Assembly: GCA_902603095.1 (NCBI GenBank)
Contig: CACKTS010000001.1
Span: 32,001-75,574 of the forward strand
Direction of reading: 5' to 3'
Source of the DNA: an uncultured Alphaproteobacteria bacterium
GTDB lineage: Bacteria; Pseudomonadota; Alphaproteobacteria; HIMB59; GCA-002718135
Length of the DNA: 43,574 nt
Below are positions 17,782 to 26,711 of this stretch, one piece after another (position 1 is the stretch's first letter; every line of letters starts with the position of its first letter). Both the position numbers and the translations under genes were made by a program. Below the pieces are notes generated by a model that saw only the letters and a program-made list of their open reading frames with translations, had not been told where the DNA came from and made no database searches.

Positions 17782-18113
17782 ATAGGATGCTCTAAAGGAG
17801 TTACATCGGGAGAAGAGGATATCATCCAACCTGTATAAATTGATTTAGAATCATCTTTAAAATTATCTTTTATATCAATTAAGACATAATCTTCCGGAAT
17901 TTCATTCGGTGGCTCAGTATAACATAAATAAACTTTAATATTAAGCGTTCCAATTAAATCAGATTCATTAACTGCTATAGTTTTTGTAGTTAGTTTATTT
18001 GATATTTTATCTAGTAATTTAAAATTTGCATATTTCTTTTGCAAAGGCTCAGATAATAATTGATTAGAAAAAAATAAAACTACAAAAAAAAATTTAAGGA
18101 GACCAAGATTCAT
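17736..18113 (-). CDS. DUF2155 secreted protein
   Basis: 125 residues with an N-terminal signal peptide (LLKFFFVVLFFSNQLLS, cleavage near residue 21), then a DUF2155 domain. The typical pieces are IKVYLCYTEPPNEIPEDY, a central YTGWMISSSPDVTPLEHP and IYDLWLLGC near the end. The conserved Cys residues (in LCYTEPP and LLGC) could form a disulfide in the periplasm. Function is unknown. In alphaproteobacteria it is regularly found beside the complex I NDUFA12 gene and aat/accC, as here, where it overlaps the NDUFA12-like gene by 20 bases and aat by 46. Confidence 0.9.
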   Translation of the reverse strand: MNLGLLKFFFVVLFFSNQLLSEPLQKKYANFKLLDKISNKLTTKTIAVNESDLIGTLNIKVYLCYTEPPNEIPEDYVLIDIKDNFKDDSKSIYTGWMISSSPDVTPLEHPIYDLWLLGCSNDNTS

Positions 18114-18447
18114 AATCAGCCTTGATCTGACCTGGTTTATAATCTTTGGATAGAGGGTTTGATGGTGGAAAATGAGCCTCCTTAGTACCAGTCATGTTTT
18201 CTTTATGATCTTTTTGCCATGAGTATTTATGTGAGTAATTTGTTGGTGGTTTATCAATTGATTTGTGCAACCATGCATGCCAATGAGGAGGTATTTTAGA
18301 AGCTTCAATTTCACCATTAAAAATAACCCATCTTTTTTCTTTTAATTCATTTTTAAACTTATTATTTGTATAGTATTTATTGCCGATATGATCTTTGCCA
18401 ACCAACTTACCATATAACCAGGTGTACAATTTTGTACCAAAACTCAT
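18094..18447 (-). CDS. NDUFA12-like NADH:ubiquinone oxidoreductase accessory subunit (B17.2)
   Basis: 117-residue homologue of the mitochondrial complex I subunit NDUFA12. The conserved pattern is present: LVGKDHIGNKYYTN near residues 15-28, RWVIFNGEIEASKIPPHWHAWLH in the middle, then a Pro-rich tail. It lacks a membrane segment, as expected for a peripheral arm subunit. NDUFA12 homologues are confined to mitochondria and alphaproteobacteria, so this gene is a good lineage marker. The nuo genes themselves are not in the window. Confidence 0.93.
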   Translation of the reverse strand: MSFGTKLYTWLYGKLVGKDHIGNKYYTNNKFKNELKEKRWVIFNGEIEASKIPPHWHAWLHKSIDKPPTNYSHKYSWQKDHKENMTGTKEAHFPPSNPLSKDYKPGQIKADYESWSP

Positions 18448-18466
18448 AATAACTCTATACGTCTAT

Positions 18467-19501
18467 TTATGATACTTTCCAATTAATTTTTTTATTTGCA
18501 AAAAAATTTTTAATCTTAATATTGCCTTCTTCAGTATGTTCTGGAATAACCATATTGTTTTTAACGAGGGTTATATAATCTTTATTAATATCTAAATCAT
18601 AAAACTTTGGACCATTTATTGATGAAAATTGTTCTAAGTTTTCTAAGGCATTCTCTTCTTCAAAAATACTAGCATATAATTCTATTGAGCATGGTGAAGA
18701 AAATATACCTGCCTTTAGTGAATTATTTTGTTTCTTATTATTTATATGATGAGGAGCAGAATCAGTACCTAAAAAGAATTTATTATTATTAAAACAAGCA
18801 GCATTTCTTAATGATAAAAGATCTTTTTCATTTTTAACAACTGGCATACAATAATGGTGAGGATTGATTTCATCATTTTTAAATACATCATCTTTAGTTA
18901 GTAACATATGATGAGGTGTTATCGTACCAGCCATATTATTATTTGTTTTAACAAAATCTACACCATAATCAGTTGATACATGCTCTAAAACAATTTTTAA
19001 ATCTTTAAATGTATTCCTTATATGATACAATTCTTCATCTATAAAAAATTTTTCTCTATCAAAAATATCTATATCTTTTCTATTTAATTCACCATGAATA
19101 AGCAAAACGCTATTTTCTTTTTCTAAAATTTCAAAAATATTATAAATTGTTTTTATTTCATTAACTCCATACTGTGAATTAGTGGTAGCATTATTGGGGT
19201 ATAATTTGCCACCAATAAATATATTATTTTTAAGTGCAAACTCAAAATCCTCAATATTTAAATTATTAGTTAAATAACAGGGGATTAAAGCTTGAAAATT
19301 TTCATTGCCTGAGTTCATTTCAATTATCTTTTTGTAGTTAATAGCTTGTTCAGATGAAAATATTGGTTTTGAAGTATTTGGCATAGCAATACATCTCCTG
19401 TTTACTCGTGAGGAATATTTTGTAACTACGCTTAACATTTCATCTTCTCTAAAATGTACGTGCCAATCATCTGGTTGGATAATTTTAATTGTAGTTTTCA
19501 T
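18467..19501 (-). CDS. pyrC: Dihydroorotase, class II
   Basis: Zinc amidohydrolase of pyrimidine synthesis, interconverting carbamoyl-aspartate and dihydroorotate. 344 residues (E. coli PyrC 348). The N-terminal metal ligands are in DDWHVHFRE. The carbamylated lysine lies in GGKLYPNNATTNSQYG, further His ligands follow in LLIHGE and LEHVSTDYG, and the catalytic Asp is in GTDSAPHH. The start at ATG 19501 overlaps the end of the upstream glycosyltransferase by 17 bases. The two are probably cotranscribed, although they are unrelated in function. Confidence 0.96.
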   Translation of the reverse strand: MKTTIKIIQPDDWHVHFREDEMLSVVTKYSSRVNRRCIAMPNTSKPIFSSEQAINYKKIIEMNSGNENFQALIPCYLTNNLNIEDFEFALKNNIFIGGKLYPNNATTNSQYGVNEIKTIYNIFEILEKENSVLLIHGELNRKDIDIFDREKFFIDEELYHIRNTFKDLKIVLEHVSTDYGVDFVKTNNNMAGTITPHHMLLTKDDVFKNDEINPHHYCMPVVKNEKDLLSLRNAACFNNNKFFLGTDSAPHHINNKKQNNSLKAGIFSSPCSIELYASIFEEENALENLEQFSSINGPKFYDLDINKDYITLVKNNMVIPEHTEEGNIKIKNFFANKKINWKVS

Positions 19502-20414
19502 TTAATAACTTTTCACAATTTTGAATTACAATATCTAGGTTAATAGAACTCATATATGATTTAGTTTCATCAATATTAATAGATTTAAAATAATCAAGAC
19601 TTTCCGAAGTTCTAATTACTATATTTTTTTTTCCATAAGGTCCATAAACCTTATCATTCGTTGGGCCAAATAATGAAATTACCCTAAGTTTGCTTGCTAC
19701 GGACAAATGCATTAAGCCTGAATCATTGCCAATAAATAAAATACTTTTTTTCATATAAGCCGATGTTAAAGTTAAATCCAGTCCAAATAAATCAATTAAG
19801 AAATCTTCATTTATATCTTTTACTAATTCTTTATAAAATTTTGTTTTTTCCTTTGAGGAACCTACTAAAACAAATTTAATTTTATTATATTTTTTTAATA
19901 ATGATTTCATAAGTAAATTATAATTTTTAATTGACCACAATTTTGGAATCCAATTACCACCAGGAAAAATAATAATATGTTTAAATGAATTTTCTAAATC
20001 ATTATTTGCTTTTTCTTGTTCCTCATAACTAATTGGTACAAATAAATTTGAACAATTAAAACCGAAACTAGAATTTAATTGATCTATATGATGAATATTA
20101 TGCTGTTTTTTAAATATATATTTCTTTTTATTTCTTAAAATATAAGAAATTAATGAAGATCTAAAATCAACTATAACATCCCATTTAGTTGTGAAGGTTT
20201 TTTTTAATATATCGATCCAATGAAGGTTAAATTTTCTTTTTTTTAATATTATTATATTTTCTACATTTTTATAGTTTTTTAATAATGGAGCTGCTGTTGG
20301 TCCAACAATAAAGGTGAGTTTAGCATTTTCATATTGATCAATGAAATGTTTAAATACTCCTGATGAGAGGATAGTATCCCCTATTAAGTTTGAGCAAATA
20401 AATAAAATTTTCAC
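19485..20414 (-). CDS. Family 9 glycosyltransferase (heptosyltransferase-like)
   Basis: 309-residue cytoplasmic GT-B fold enzyme of the ADP-heptose:LPS heptosyltransferase family. The N-terminal LFICSNLIGDTILSSGVFK resembles the acceptor-side loop of WaaC/WaaF. In the C-terminal donor-binding domain, FIGNDSGLMHLSVASKLRVISLFGPTN is the hallmark motif, and FPGGNWIPKLWS is the middle region. It would add a sugar, likely a heptose or related, to the LPS core; the exact step cannot be told. The start is GTG 20414, since an ATG nine bases further upstream is out of frame with it and soon closed by a stop. Gene divergent from ygfZ. Confidence 0.85.
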   Translation of the reverse strand: MKILFICSNLIGDTILSSGVFKHFIDQYENAKLTFIVGPTAAPLLKNYKNVENIIILKKRKFNLHWIDILKKTFTTKWDVIVDFRSSLISYILRNKKKYIFKKQHNIHHIDQLNSSFGFNCSNLFVPISYEEQEKANNDLENSFKHIIIFPGGNWIPKLWSIKNYNLLMKSLLKKYNKIKFVLVGSSKEKTKFYKELVKDINEDFLIDLFGLDLTLTSAYMKKSILFIGNDSGLMHLSVASKLRVISLFGPTNDKVYGPYGKKNIVIRTSESLDYFKSINIDETKSYMSSINLDIVIQNCEKLLNENYN

Positions 20415-20459
20415 CAGAATTTCATTACAATTTTATAATTAGCATATATATCTTATAAT

Positions 20460-21293
20460 ATGAGTGTGCCATACTTTTATAAAAACAGAAATTCTAGATT
20501 TATGAGCCTTGAAGGTGAGGATAGTTCAGAATTTCTGCAAAATTTAATTACTAATGATATTAATCTATCAAGAAATAATAATATTCTTTATTCTTGTTTA
20601 CTAACACCTCAAGGAAAATTTATATCTGATTTCTTTATTTTTAAACTCAAAGAAAAATTTGTAATAGAGACTCATTCTTTTTTTTATGAAAAATTGTTAC
20701 AAAAATTAAATCTTTATAAACTGAGATCAAAAATATTAATTAATGAAATTAATTATATGAACTCTTATTCAATATTTGGAGAATTACAAAAAGATGAAGG
20801 TGTAATTTTTTTATTCTCTGACCCAAGAAATAAAAACATAGGCAGTAAGCTAATTCATGAATCACAAAATCCAGAAATATTAAATGATTTTGTTGAAATA
20901 GATGAAAACAAATACCATGAAATATTAATTAAAAATACAGTACCTCTTTCACATCATGATTTAGAAGAAAATAAATCCCTACTTTTGGAAAATAATTTTG
21001 ATAATTTAAATTCAATTTCTTGGGATAAAGGTTGTTATGTTGGTCAAGAATTAACAGCAAGAATGAAATATAGAGCTTTATTAAAAAAAAGAATATATTC
21101 CCTTACATTAAAAAAAGGTTCTCCAAAATCAAAACAACCTATTAAGGAAAATGGAAATGAAATAGGAAAAATCATTAGTGTAAAAAATAAATCTTTATTA
21201 GCAATGTTAAAAATTGAAGTTGCTGAGACAAAAATTCAATCAAGTGAAACAATAAAAACTATTGATGGGTTAATTTTAGATTTTGTTATTTAA
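20460..21293 (+). CDS. ygfZ: YgfZ/GcvT-like folate-binding protein
   Basis: 277-residue tetrahydrofolate-binding protein used in maintenance of some Fe-S enzymes, including the tRNA methylthiotransferase MiaB. The family signature KGCYVGQELTARM lies at about residues 190-202, with the characteristic Cys. The N-terminus has GEDSSEFLQNLITNDI and the TPQGKFISDFFIF stretch. The start is ATG 20460; a perfect TATAAT (20454-20459) touches it, but another at 20434-20439 is better placed. The stop codon overlaps the convergent MFS gene by 8 bases. The functional link to the suf genes is thematic only, as they are 15 kb apart. Confidence 0.92.
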   Translation: MSVPYFYKNRNSRFMSLEGEDSSEFLQNLITNDINLSRNNNILYSCLLTPQGKFISDFFIFKLKEKFVIETHSFFYEKLLQKLNLYKLRSKILINEINYMNSYSIFGELQKDEGVIFLFSDPRNKNIGSKLIHESQNPEILNDFVEIDENKYHEILIKNTVPLSHHDLEENKSLLLENNFDNLNSISWDKGCYVGQELTARMKYRALLKKRIYSLTLKKGSPKSKQPIKENGNEIGKIISVKNKSLLAMLKIEVAETKIQSSETIKTIDGLILDFVI

Positions 21294-22425
21294 AATATCT
21301 CTTTGAGGCAAATATAATAGGTAAGACAAATAAAAATATAATTAACATAGGAAAAAATATAGAGTTAACTCCGTAGTTATTTGCAACTATACCTAACGTT
21401 GCTGGAGCTCCCATAAATGTTCCATAAACAGCTATTGATACTATGGCTATAGCTGCCCCACTATCTATACCTTCAACTTTACCAGCTAAACTATAAGCAA
21501 TAGGTATGATTGCTGAACTTCCAATTCCAAGTAAAGCAAAACCAAATATAGCTGTTATTATACTATCATAGGTAAATAATATGTAGAGACTTATGATTGA
21601 AGTTAAAAAGAGAATAGTTAATAGATTGTATACTCCAATTTTATCCCTAATCCAATCTCCACTTAATCTTCCTATAACCATAAATATATTAAAACTCACT
21701 GTTGCTAAACCGATAAGAAAACCATCTACTTTAATATAATCTCTCATATAAAGTGCTCCCCATGAATCAACACTGCCCTCTGTTAAAGCATTTACCATGG
21801 ATATTAATGCTAAGACAAAAATTATTAATGGCCATATAAAAAAAATACTATGTTTGTTGCTTCTATTTTCTATTTTATCTGACTCAAGTCTCAAAACTAT
21901 AAAAATATTTATAGGTAATAGTATTATTACATAAACTAAAATATTATTTAAAAGACTTATATTCCATTCTAAAAATAAGCTAGTTACTATTGAACCTAAT
22001 AGAACTCCTAAGCTCCAAAAAGCATGAAAGCCAGACATCATTGATTTTTTTTCTCTTTTTTCTAGATTAGACGCATATAAATTACAGCTAATTTCAAAAC
22101 TTCCAAAACAAAGGCCAAACATAAATGAAATAATCATAAATATTTGCAATGAAGGAATGAATGGTGTTGGCAACCAAAGCAAATTTTGTAAAATACTTGT
22201 ATAGAAAAGAATTGTTCTACAAGAACTCATCTTAATAAATTTATTAGCAAAAATCATTGCAATTATAGAGCCAATTGCAAATGTTGCCATTACTAAACCA
22301 ATACCAAAGTAATCAGTATTAATTTGATCTTTAATTGTAGGGATTCTAATAGTCCAAAGACCTACAAAAAAAGCCATAATAAAAAATAATAACCTTGTAG
22401 CCAATATATCATTAATAATTTTCAT
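21286..22425 (-). CDS. Major facilitator superfamily transporter
   Basis: 379-residue inner-membrane protein with about 12 hydrophobic helices. It starts LLFFIMAFFVGLWTIRIPTIK, a pattern seen in FucP/YbjJ-like carriers in which the first helix is followed by a short Asp/Asn loop. Tandem Gly-rich segments (IGLVMATFAIGSIIAM, GFAGLGxG-like FALLGIGSSAIIPIAY) fit the two six-helix halves. The substrate cannot be read; sugars or a small metabolite are possible. It sits 15 bases downstream of the glycyl-tRNA synthetase on the same strand. Confidence 0.85.
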   Translation of the reverse strand: MKIINDILATRLLFFIMAFFVGLWTIRIPTIKDQINTDYFGIGLVMATFAIGSIIAMIFANKFIKMSSCRTILFYTSILQNLLWLPTPFIPSLQIFMIISFMFGLCFGSFEISCNLYASNLEKREKKSMMSGFHAFWSLGVLLGSIVTSLFLEWNISLLNNILVYVIILLPINIFIVLRLESDKIENRSNKHSIFFIWPLIIFVLALISMVNALTEGSVDSWGALYMRDYIKVDGFLIGLATVSFNIFMVIGRLSGDWIRDKIGVYNLLTILFLTSIISLYILFTYDSIITAIFGFALLGIGSSAIIPIAYSLAGKVEGIDSGAAIAIVSIAVYGTFMGAPATLGIVANNYGVNSIFFPMLIIFLFVLPIIFASKRYFK

Positions 22426-22440
22426 AATTTAAAATTTTAT

Positions 22441-23820
22441 TTAATGAAAATACTTTTGATAAAATTGATTTAGATCTTTAGATGAGACTCTTTCCTGTTT
22501 CATTGAGTCACGATCTCGAATTGTAACTGAATCATCATCAAGTGTTTCAAAATCAACAGTAATACAAATTGGTGTTCCAATTTCATCGTGACGTCTATAA
22601 TTTTTTCCAATGTTACCTGAATTCTCTAACATCACTCTTCCCAATCCAAGATTTTGCAATTCATTTTTAATTTTTTTTGCTTTAGCAACAATATGTTCAT
22701 TATTTTTTTTCAAAGGTATAATTGCTGCTTTAATTGGAGAAAGATGCGGTTTTAATTTAAGGACTGTTCGCGAGCTTTCATTCTCTAGATTTTCTATTGT
22801 ATAAGCCTCATTAAGAATAGCAAGTAATCCTCTGTCTACTCCAGCAGAAGGTTCTATTACAAAAGGGATATAAGAGGTTTTGTCTTCTAAGTTTTGAACA
22901 CCTAATTTAGTTGTCGAGTGTTCGTTTTTTTTGACTTTTGAATTAATATTAAATTCTTTTTGATTTTTCGTGTGTGAACCTAAGTCAAAATCAGTTCTAT
23001 TGGCTATTCCTTCAAGCTCTTCTTTTCCGTGAGGAAATTTATACATAATATCTACAGTTGCTTTTGAATAATGCGATAACTCACTTTTTTCTACATCAAC
23101 AGGATATAAATTTTTTTTACTTACTCCTTGAGCTTCCCACCATTCAATTCTTTTATCTACCCAATATTTATGCCATTTGTCATCAGAACCTGGTTTAACA
23201 AAAAATTCTAATTCCATTTGTTCAAACTCTCTAACTCTAAAAATGAAATTTCTTGGGGTAATTTCATTTCTGAATGCTTTTCCTATTTGTGCAATACCAA
23301 ATGGCACAACCCTACTGGTTGCGTCAGTAACATTTTTAAAATTTGTAAAAATTTGCTGGCAAGTCTCAGGTCTTAAATAAGCAAAAGAAGATCCATCATC
23401 AACAGGCCCAATTGCTGTTTTAAACATCAAATTAAAAGGTCTAGGTTCTGTTAAATCTTTTAACTTGCAGTCAGTCAAAAAACCTCCTCCTTTAGGACAT
23501 TCACTATCTTCTAACTGATCAGCCCTAAACCTAGCTTTACACGTCTTGCAGTCAACCAATGGATCAGAAAATGTATCTTCATGACCAGACTGTTGCAATA
23601 CTACTGGAGAACTTAATATAGATGCATCTAGACCCTCAATATCATCTCTTTCATAAACCATTGATTTCCACCAAGCCTGCTTTAAATTGTTTTTTAGTTC
23701 AACACCCATAGGTCCATAATCATATAGACCTTTGACTCCGCCATAAATATCATTAGATTGAAATATAAAACCTCTTCTTTTACATAAAGAAACCAATTCT
23801 TCCATTGAAGTTGCAGTCAT
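22441..23820 (-). CDS. glyQS: Glycyl-tRNA synthetase, single-chain dimeric type
   Basis: 459-residue class II synthetase of the homodimeric kind used by eukaryotes, archaea, Thermus and Bacillus-lineage bacteria, instead of the alpha2beta2 enzyme usual in proteobacteria. Evidence: [30 protein letters not shown] at the start, the [11 protein letters not shown] zinc-like piece, [26 protein letters not shown] and motif 2 in [32 protein letters not shown]. Motif 3 follows in [14 protein letters not shown], with an anticodon-binding domain at the end (residues about 350-459). It lies directly after the small membrane gene and sppA, a place where alphaproteobacteria often carry glyQ/glyS. Confidence 0.95.
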   Translation of the reverse strand: MTATSMEELVSLCKRRGFIFQSNDIYGGVKGLYDYGPMGVELKNNLKQAWWKSMVYERDDIEGLDASILSSPVVLQQSGHEDTFSDPLVDCKTCKARFRADQLEDSECPKGGGFLTDCKLKDLTEPRPFNLMFKTAIGPVDDGSSFAYLRPETCQQIFTNFKNVTDATSRVVPFGIAQIGKAFRNEITPRNFIFRVREFEQMELEFFVKPGSDDKWHKYWVDKRIEWWEAQGVSKKNLYPVDVEKSELSHYSKATVDIMYKFPHGKEELEGIANRTDFDLGSHTKNQKEFNINSKVKKNEHSTTKLGVQNLEDKTSYIPFVIEPSAGVDRGLLAILNEAYTIENLENESSRTVLKLKPHLSPIKAAIIPLKKNNEHIVAKAKKIKNELQNLGLGRVMLENSGNIGKNYRRHDEIGTPICITVDFETLDDDSVTIRDRDSMKQERVSSKDLNQFYQKYFH

Positions 23821-23973
23821 TTATTCCTTTGGTTTATATTCTTTAGTTTTTGGATCTTTCTCTAAATCTATTGTTGTTTCATTTTTATTTTTTTTAATAT
23901 GACTTCTTACTGAAATCATTTTGAAAATTAAAAAAATAAAAAATATTATTCCAATTAAAACAATAATTTTCAT
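23821..23973 (-). CDS. Small single-pass membrane protein, 50 residues
   Basis: ATG 23973 shares a base with the sppA stop (TAATG), and the TAA stop at 23821-23823 is followed without a gap by the glycyl-tRNA synthetase ATG. The peptide has one N-terminal hydrophobic helix (residues about 2-17, IVLIGIIFFIFLIF). A short basic, charged cytoplasmic tail follows, ending in DLEKDPKTKEYKPKE. Exact packing between two genes and sensible codon use support that it is translated. The DPxTxxYxP ending recalls short membrane-anchored proteins in alphaproteobacteria, but the family was not identified. Confidence 0.72.
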   Translation of the reverse strand: MKIIVLIGIIFFIFLIFKMISVRSHIKKNKNETTIDLEKDPKTKEYKPKE

Positions 23974-24797
23974 TATAATCCATATCTCGACCACATTATC
24001 ATTTCTTCAAGCCTGTTAAGTATATCATTACTATTTATAGAAGAAGAAAGCCGTTTTTGTAAAAAAGATTTTTTTTGATCAATAATCTTGATTTTAACTT
24101 TTTTACCAAATTTTTCCATAAGTACTGAATTTATTGATCCTATACCATCTGCTAAACCCAACTCGACACCTTTTTTTCCTACCCAAAATAACCCAGAAAA
24201 TATTTCACTCTCTTCAGAATGAGATATTTTTTTACCTCTTCTTTTCATAACATATTCAATAAAATTCTCATGAATTTGTTCTTGAATATTTTTTAGCCTA
24301 TCAATATCTTCTTTTTTTTCTTCTTTAAATGGGTCTAGGAAACTTTTGCTTTTACCAGATGTATAAACCCTTCTTTCAATTCCTATTTTTTTAATTAAAT
24401 CAACAAATCCAAATCCAGGTGAAATTACTCCTATAGAACCAACAATAGAATTTAGATCCAAATAAATCTCATCAGCAGCACAAGCTAGCCAATATCCTCC
24501 AGATGCTGCTACATCTTCAACAAAAGCATAGACTTTCTTATTTTTTTCCTTAGCCAGGTTTATTATCTTTTCTGCAATTAAAGATGATTGTGTTGGAGAG
24601 CCACCAGGAGAATTAATAATTAAAGCAACAGCTGGTGCCTTTTTATCTGCAAATAGTTTATCAACTAATTTTTCAATACCTGAAATTGTAAGTCCAGATC
24701 TAGCTATTCCAGCTTGTCCAATAACTCCCGATAATCGCAAAGTTGGAATATTTATATTTTTTGAGAAAAACTTCTTAAACACAGTGTTTAATAACAA
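23973..24797 (-). CDS. sppA: S49 family signal peptide peptidase (SppA/SohB-like)
   Basis: 274-residue short-form serine protease of the SppA family. LIINSPGGSPTQSSLIAEKI and VEDVAASGGYWLACAADEIY carry the nucleophile Ser in ASGGYW. The dyad Lys would lie near SGKSKSFLDPF, and GLFWVGKKGVELGLADGIG is the conserved C-terminal piece. The N-terminus is only weakly hydrophobic, so membrane attachment is unclear. The start is uncertain: TTG 24797 is used here, with an internal GTG at 24782 as alternative and no clear Shine-Dalgarno for either. The order sppA, small membrane protein, glycyl-tRNA synthetase looks operonic. Confidence 0.9.
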   Translation of the reverse strand: MLLNTVFKKFFSKNINIPTLRLSGVIGQAGIARSGLTISGIEKLVDKLFADKKAPAVALIINSPGGSPTQSSLIAEKIINLAKEKNKKVYAFVEDVAASGGYWLACAADEIYLDLNSIVGSIGVISPGFGFVDLIKKIGIERRVYTSGKSKSFLDPFKEEKKEDIDRLKNIQEQIHENFIEYVMKRRGKKISHSEESEIFSGLFWVGKKGVELGLADGIGSINSVLMEKFGKKVKIKIIDQKKSFLQKRLSSSINSNDILNRLEEMIMWSRYGL

Positions 24798-24912
24798 ATG
24801 TTAATCTTTACTTAAAGAACAAATTGTATTCAAATAATTGAATTTTATATAAAAAAGTTTATCAAGACCAAATTAATCTATTAATTATATAAAATCATAC
24901 TATATTTGAATT

Positions 24913-25941
24913 ATGGCAGAAGTGATTCCAATTCTTAAACAAAAAGCTGATTTTGATGAATGTATTAAAAAACTATCTGAATTGTGTAAAGGAGATCTGC
25001 ATTCAATTAATACATTGATCCTTGAGAAATTAGATAGTTCTGTTCCATTAATTCAAGAAATTGGCAAATATTTAATTTTATCTGGTGGAAAAAGACTTAG
25101 ACCACTTCTAACTACTTCATGCTTCCATTTATTAAATAACGACTCTACTGATACTTTTAATCATATTGGTTTAGCTGCAGCTGTTGAATTTATACATGCG
25201 GCAACCCTTCTTCATGATGATGTTGTAGATTTGAGTAAAGATAGAAGAGGCAAACTTACTGCAAACGAGGTTTGGGGTAATAAAACTAGTGTTTTAGTTG
25301 GAGATTTTCTTTTTAGCAGATCTTTTCAATTAATGACAAAATATGGTAACTTAACAACACTCAAAATCTTATCCGATACCAGTGTAATTATTTCTGAAGG
25401 TGAAGTATTGGAAATAAGTAATGATAAAAATCTAGAAATGAATGAAGATACATACTTTAAAATAATAAATGGCAAAACTGCTTCACTGTTTAGTGCAGCA
25501 TGTCAGGTAGGTGGATTAATTGGAGGTGCAAAAATAAATCAACACCAAGCTCTAAAATCATTTGGTACAAATTTTGGGATGGCTTTTCAATTAATTGATG
25601 ATGCAATAGATTATTCTTCAAACTCAAAATTGATGGGAAAAAATTTAGGTGATGATTTTAAAGAAGGTAAAATAACTTTACCAATTATTTTAGCATACGG
25701 AAGATCTAATGATAAAGAAAAGCAATTTTGGAAAAAAGTAATTGCAAAAACAAATAAAGAAGAAGAAAATTTTAATAAAGCTAGAGAATTATTGTTCAAA
25801 TACAATTGCATTGAAGATACCTTAGTTAGAGCTAATCATTTTGCAGATGTCGCTATTGACTCATTAAGTATCTTTAAAAATAATGAATATAAAAGTGCTT
25901 TAATAAAGTTAATTGAAGAAAGTATAAAAAGATTATATTAG
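24913..25941 (+). CDS. ispB: Trans-polyprenyl diphosphate synthase (octa/decaprenyl type)
   Basis: 342-residue prenyltransferase building the ubiquinone side chain by head-to-tail addition of isopentenyl diphosphate. The first aspartate-rich motif is LLHDDVVD, preceded by SGGKRLRPLL. The second is QLIDDAIDYSS, followed by GKNLGDDFKEGKITLPII, where Lys binds the allylic substrate. Chain length cannot be read directly; decaprenyl is common in alphaproteobacteria. A -10-like TACTAT/TATATT just before the ATG suggests a very short or absent leader. It ends four bases from the convergent DUF6165 gene. Confidence 0.94.
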   Translation: MAEVIPILKQKADFDECIKKLSELCKGDLHSINTLILEKLDSSVPLIQEIGKYLILSGGKRLRPLLTTSCFHLLNNDSTDTFNHIGLAAAVEFIHAATLLHDDVVDLSKDRRGKLTANEVWGNKTSVLVGDFLFSRSFQLMTKYGNLTTLKILSDTSVIISEGEVLEISNDKNLEMNEDTYFKIINGKTASLFSAACQVGGLIGGAKINQHQALKSFGTNFGMAFQLIDDAIDYSSNSKLMGKNLGDDFKEGKITLPIILAYGRSNDKEKQFWKKVIAKTNKEEENFNKARELLFKYNCIEDTLVRANHFADVAIDSLSIFKNNEYKSALIKLIEESIKRLY

Positions 25942-25945
25942 ATTT

Positions 25946-26329
25946 CTAATATTTTTCATAAGATTTAACTTCTACAATTTGAGATCCAAATTTTTCATTT
26001 ATATCTAGCTTTATTTTAGATCTCTCATCATTAGTAAAATATACAGAGCGAGCAAGATCTATAAAATTTTGATCAAAAATTTTATTTTTTTCACAGTCAC
26101 GTATATCGTCTTCTATGGCCCATAATTTAGAATTAATTTCAATTAATAAATCTAGATATATTTGAATATCATCTCTTTTTATATGATCATCAAGAGTTTT
26201 ATTGAGTAAATCAATTTCTTGAGTAACTAATTTATTTTTTTTAGCATCTTTTATATTATTTTTTTTTATATGAAGAATTGAAATCTTGTCTAATAATTCA
26301 CCTAAAGAGACTGGGGTTTTAATAATCAT
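25946..26329 (-). CDS. DUF6165 family protein
   Basis: 127-residue, probably all-helical cytosolic protein. The conserved family pattern is visible: VSLGELLDKISILHIK at the start, LWAIEDDIRDCEKNKIFDQNFI in the middle, LARSVYFTNDERSKIK and a C-terminal EVKSYEKY. This family is found in marine cyanobacteria and alphaproteobacteria, usually near surface polysaccharide or nucleotide-sugar genes; no biochemical function is established to my knowledge. Its ATG overlaps the stop of the upstream cupin gene, so the two form a two-gene unit. Confidence 0.8.
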   Translation of the reverse strand: MIIKTPVSLGELLDKISILHIKKNNIKDAKKNKLVTQEIDLLNKTLDDHIKRDDIQIYLDLLIEINSKLWAIEDDIRDCEKNKIFDQNFIDLARSVYFTNDERSKIKLDINEKFGSQIVEVKSYEKY

Positions 26330-26673
26330 TATTTTCTATTATAAATATCTTCAAATCGTTTAATATCAAGTTCGTCCAGAGTTTCACCAAACCACATTTC
26401 AATTACTACTAACTTTTGATGGCCCAAATTTGACAATCTATGCTTTGAGCCTTTTGGAATAAATATATTTTCATTTTCCTTTAAATTAAAAGTTTCGTTA
26501 TCAATAATTACCTCAGCGATTCCTTCAGCAATTAGCCAATGTTCTGATCGGTGATCATGGCTCTGCAAAGATAACTTATCTCCTGGATTTACAATAATTT
26601 TTTTTAAGGTATGTTTTTTACCTTCATCTAGGATCTGATATGAGCCCCAGGGCTTATTAACAATAGTTTTCAT
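26329..26673 (-). CDS. Stand-alone cupin, mannose-6-phosphate isomerase type II-like
   Basis: 114-residue single cupin domain resembling the C-terminal half of bifunctional mannose-1-phosphate guanylyltransferase/phosphomannose isomerases. Features are KPWGSYQILDEG at the N-terminus and the metal motif in LSLQSHDHRSEHWLIAEGIAEV. The second cupin motif FIPKGSKHRLSNLG carries the downstream His. Ligands His and Glu are intact, so an isomerase activity is possible. It is cotranslated with the DUF6165 gene and divergent from rpe. A role in activated mannose/fucose-type sugar supply for surface glycans is inferred from the domain only. Confidence 0.85.
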   Translation of the reverse strand: MKTIVNKPWGSYQILDEGKKHTLKKIIVNPGDKLSLQSHDHRSEHWLIAEGIAEVIIDNETFNLKENENIFIPKGSKHRLSNLGHQKLVVIEMWFGETLDELDIKRFEDIYNRK

Positions 26674-26711
26674 TATGAATGTGTAATATATATTATATAA
26701 ATAAAATCAAA

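Noticed and set aside
20454-20459. TATAAT touching the ygfZ ATG as its promoter
   Set aside because: It would place the start inside the gene; the copy at 20434-20439 is better placed, and such hexamers are frequent by chance in this composition.
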